This document shows positions 63,244-64,000 of a DNA stretch of 64,000 nucleotides, piece by piece; positions within the stretch are counted from its first letter, which is position 1, and each line of letters opens with the position of its first letter. Under the pieces are notes generated by a model. The model saw nothing but the letters and a program-made list of their open reading frames with translations, was not told the origin of the DNA and did no database searches. The position numbers and the translations under genes were made by a program. Source of the DNA: Vibrio sp. 10N (GTDB taxonomy: Bacteria > Pseudomonadota > Gammaproteobacteria > Enterobacterales > Vibrionaceae); NCBI RefSeq assembly GCF_036245475.1, contig NZ_BTPM01000001.1, positions 1,612,001 through 1,676,000 of the forward strand, read 5' to 3'.

Positions 63244-63999
63244 TTAGCGAATTGGTGGCGCGTACATGAAGCCGCCAGCATTCCATAGTGCGTTTACGCC
63301 ACGAGAGATTTGCAGAGGAGAGCCTTCACCTACTGTACGCTCGAAGCTTTCACCGTAGTTACCTACTTGTTTGATAACTTGGTAACCCCAGTCGTCAGCA
63401 ATGCCAAGACCTTTACCTTTAGGACCGTCAACACCAAGGATACGCTTGATGTTTGGATCAGTAGATTTCAGCATTTCATCAGCATTTTTAGAAGTAATGC
63501 CGTATTCTTCTGCGTTCACCATAGCGGATAGTGTCCACTTAGCGATGTTGAACCACTGGTCATCACCTTGACGTACTACAGGGCCAAGAGGCTCTTTAGA
63601 GATGATTTCTGGTAGTACTTCCGCAGAGCTAGGATCCGCAAGGTTTAGACGAAGCGCATAAAGACCAGATTGGTCAGTAGTAAGCACGTCACAACGGCCA
63701 GAGTCGAAACCTTTTGAAGTTTGTGCTGCCGTATCGAATACAACTGGCTTATACTCCATACCGTTGTTACGGAAGTAATCGGCTAGGTTAAGCTCGGTTG
63801 TTGTACCAGATTGAACACATACAGATGCGCCATCCAGCTCTTTAGCGCTTGTTAGGCCAAGTTCTTTTTTGACCATGAAGCCCTGACCATCGTAGTAGTT
63901 AACACCAACGAAGTTCAGACCTAGAGCCGTATCACGGTGTAGAGTCCAAGTTGTGTTACGGGAAAGAACGTCGATTTCACCTGATTGGAGAGCGGTAAA
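63244..63999 (-). CDS. aapJ: General amino-acid ABC transporter substrate-binding protein AapJ (5' end cut by window edge)
   Basis: About 251 C-terminal residues of a periplasmic binding protein that runs off the right edge, so the signal peptide is not seen. The first visible stretch is FTALQSGEIDVLSRNTTWTLHRDTALGLNFVGVNYYDGQGF, then SAKELDGASVCVQSGTTTELNL, RCDVLTTDQSGLYALRL and the end WNAGGFMYAPPIR. This matches the AapJ/BztA family, which captures several polar amino acids and delivers them to AapQM. Reading continues in one frame without a stop to the window edge. Confidence 0.9.
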   Translation of the reverse strand, partial: FTALQSGEIDVLSRNTTWTLHRDTALGLNFVGVNYYDGQGFMVKKELGLTSAKELDGASVCVQSGTTTELNLADYFRNNGMEYKPVVFDTAAQTSKGFDSGRCDVLTTDQSGLYALRLNLADPSSAEVLPEIISKEPLGPVVRQGDDQWFNIAKWTLSAMVNAEEYGITSKNADEMLKSTDPNIKRILGVDGPKGKGLGIADDWGYQVIKQVGNYGESFERTVGEGSPLQISRGVNALWNAGGFMYAPPIR

Positions 64000-64000
64000 G

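Overview
The window reads as chromosomal DNA of a gamma-proteobacterium of the family Vibrionaceae, most likely a Vibrio; the species cannot be fixed from sequence alone. Pointers are a RelV-type small alarmone synthetase directly after ihfA, a DUF3802 gene, an N-acetylglucosamine kinase of the ROK family, and a periplasmic nitrite reductase locus with nrfA divergent from nrfBCD-EF. Nearly all sequence is coding. I see no rRNA or tRNA gene, insertion sequence, prophage or CRISPR array.

Region by region: 1-1.2 kb holds the end of a KefB-type K+/H+ antiporter with its KefG-like flavoprotein, overlapping by four bases. 1.3-3.1 kb has two GNAT acetyltransferases and a methyltransferase. 3.2-7.4 kb is pheS-pheT-ihfA, translation and nucleoid housekeeping, with a readable pheS promoter. 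7.5-12.7 kb has relV, tpm and the divergent pair ppsA / ppsR (PEP synthase and its bifunctional kinase/phosphorylase). 12.8-23.5 kb is dominated by dissimilatory nitrite ammonification (nrfG, then nrfA divergent from nrfBCD and nrfEF), interrupted by a ketoacyl synthase III + diiron protein pair, fpr and a small outer-membrane protein. The nrfA-nrfB gap carries a NarL/NarP-type 7-2-7 site and CRP/FNR-like sequences.

23.5-35.8 kb is an accessory stretch of short co-oriented genes: GNAT acetyltransferases, an ASCH protein, a DUF1826 gene under a perfect Zur-like palindrome, a YjjU-PldB two-lipase fusion, a long MscS channel, a secreted metzincin protease, a LysE-type exporter and the ribosome-rescue factor arfB. 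36-39.8 kb is a probable three-gene operon read leftwards: nucleoside hydrolase followed by two exported monohaem proteins that resemble each other and that I cannot assign to a known pathway. 39.9-44.9 kb has argO, an SDR, a GFA protein, a GNAT-HAD fusion, a fructosamine-kinase-like gene, a DUF3802 gene and an NlpC lipoprotein.

45-64 kb has a chemoreceptor, a fatty-acid hydroxylase-like protein, tapT, nagK, an Xre/RES toxin-antitoxin pair with its operator, yegS, yidA, queE-queC (queuosine precursor synthesis), a TolC/OmpA-family export pair, rlmI, an acylphosphatase, tusE, yccA and, at the right edge, an aapJQMP general amino-acid ABC transporter whose binding-protein gene runs off the window.

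The best candidates for something not yet described are the paired exported cytochromes behind a nucleoside hydrolase (35999-39818), the KAS III/diiron pair (13501-15241), the GNAT-HAD and YjjU-PldB fusions, and two tandem-repeat arrays at convergent gene ends (35825-35872 and 50844-50903).
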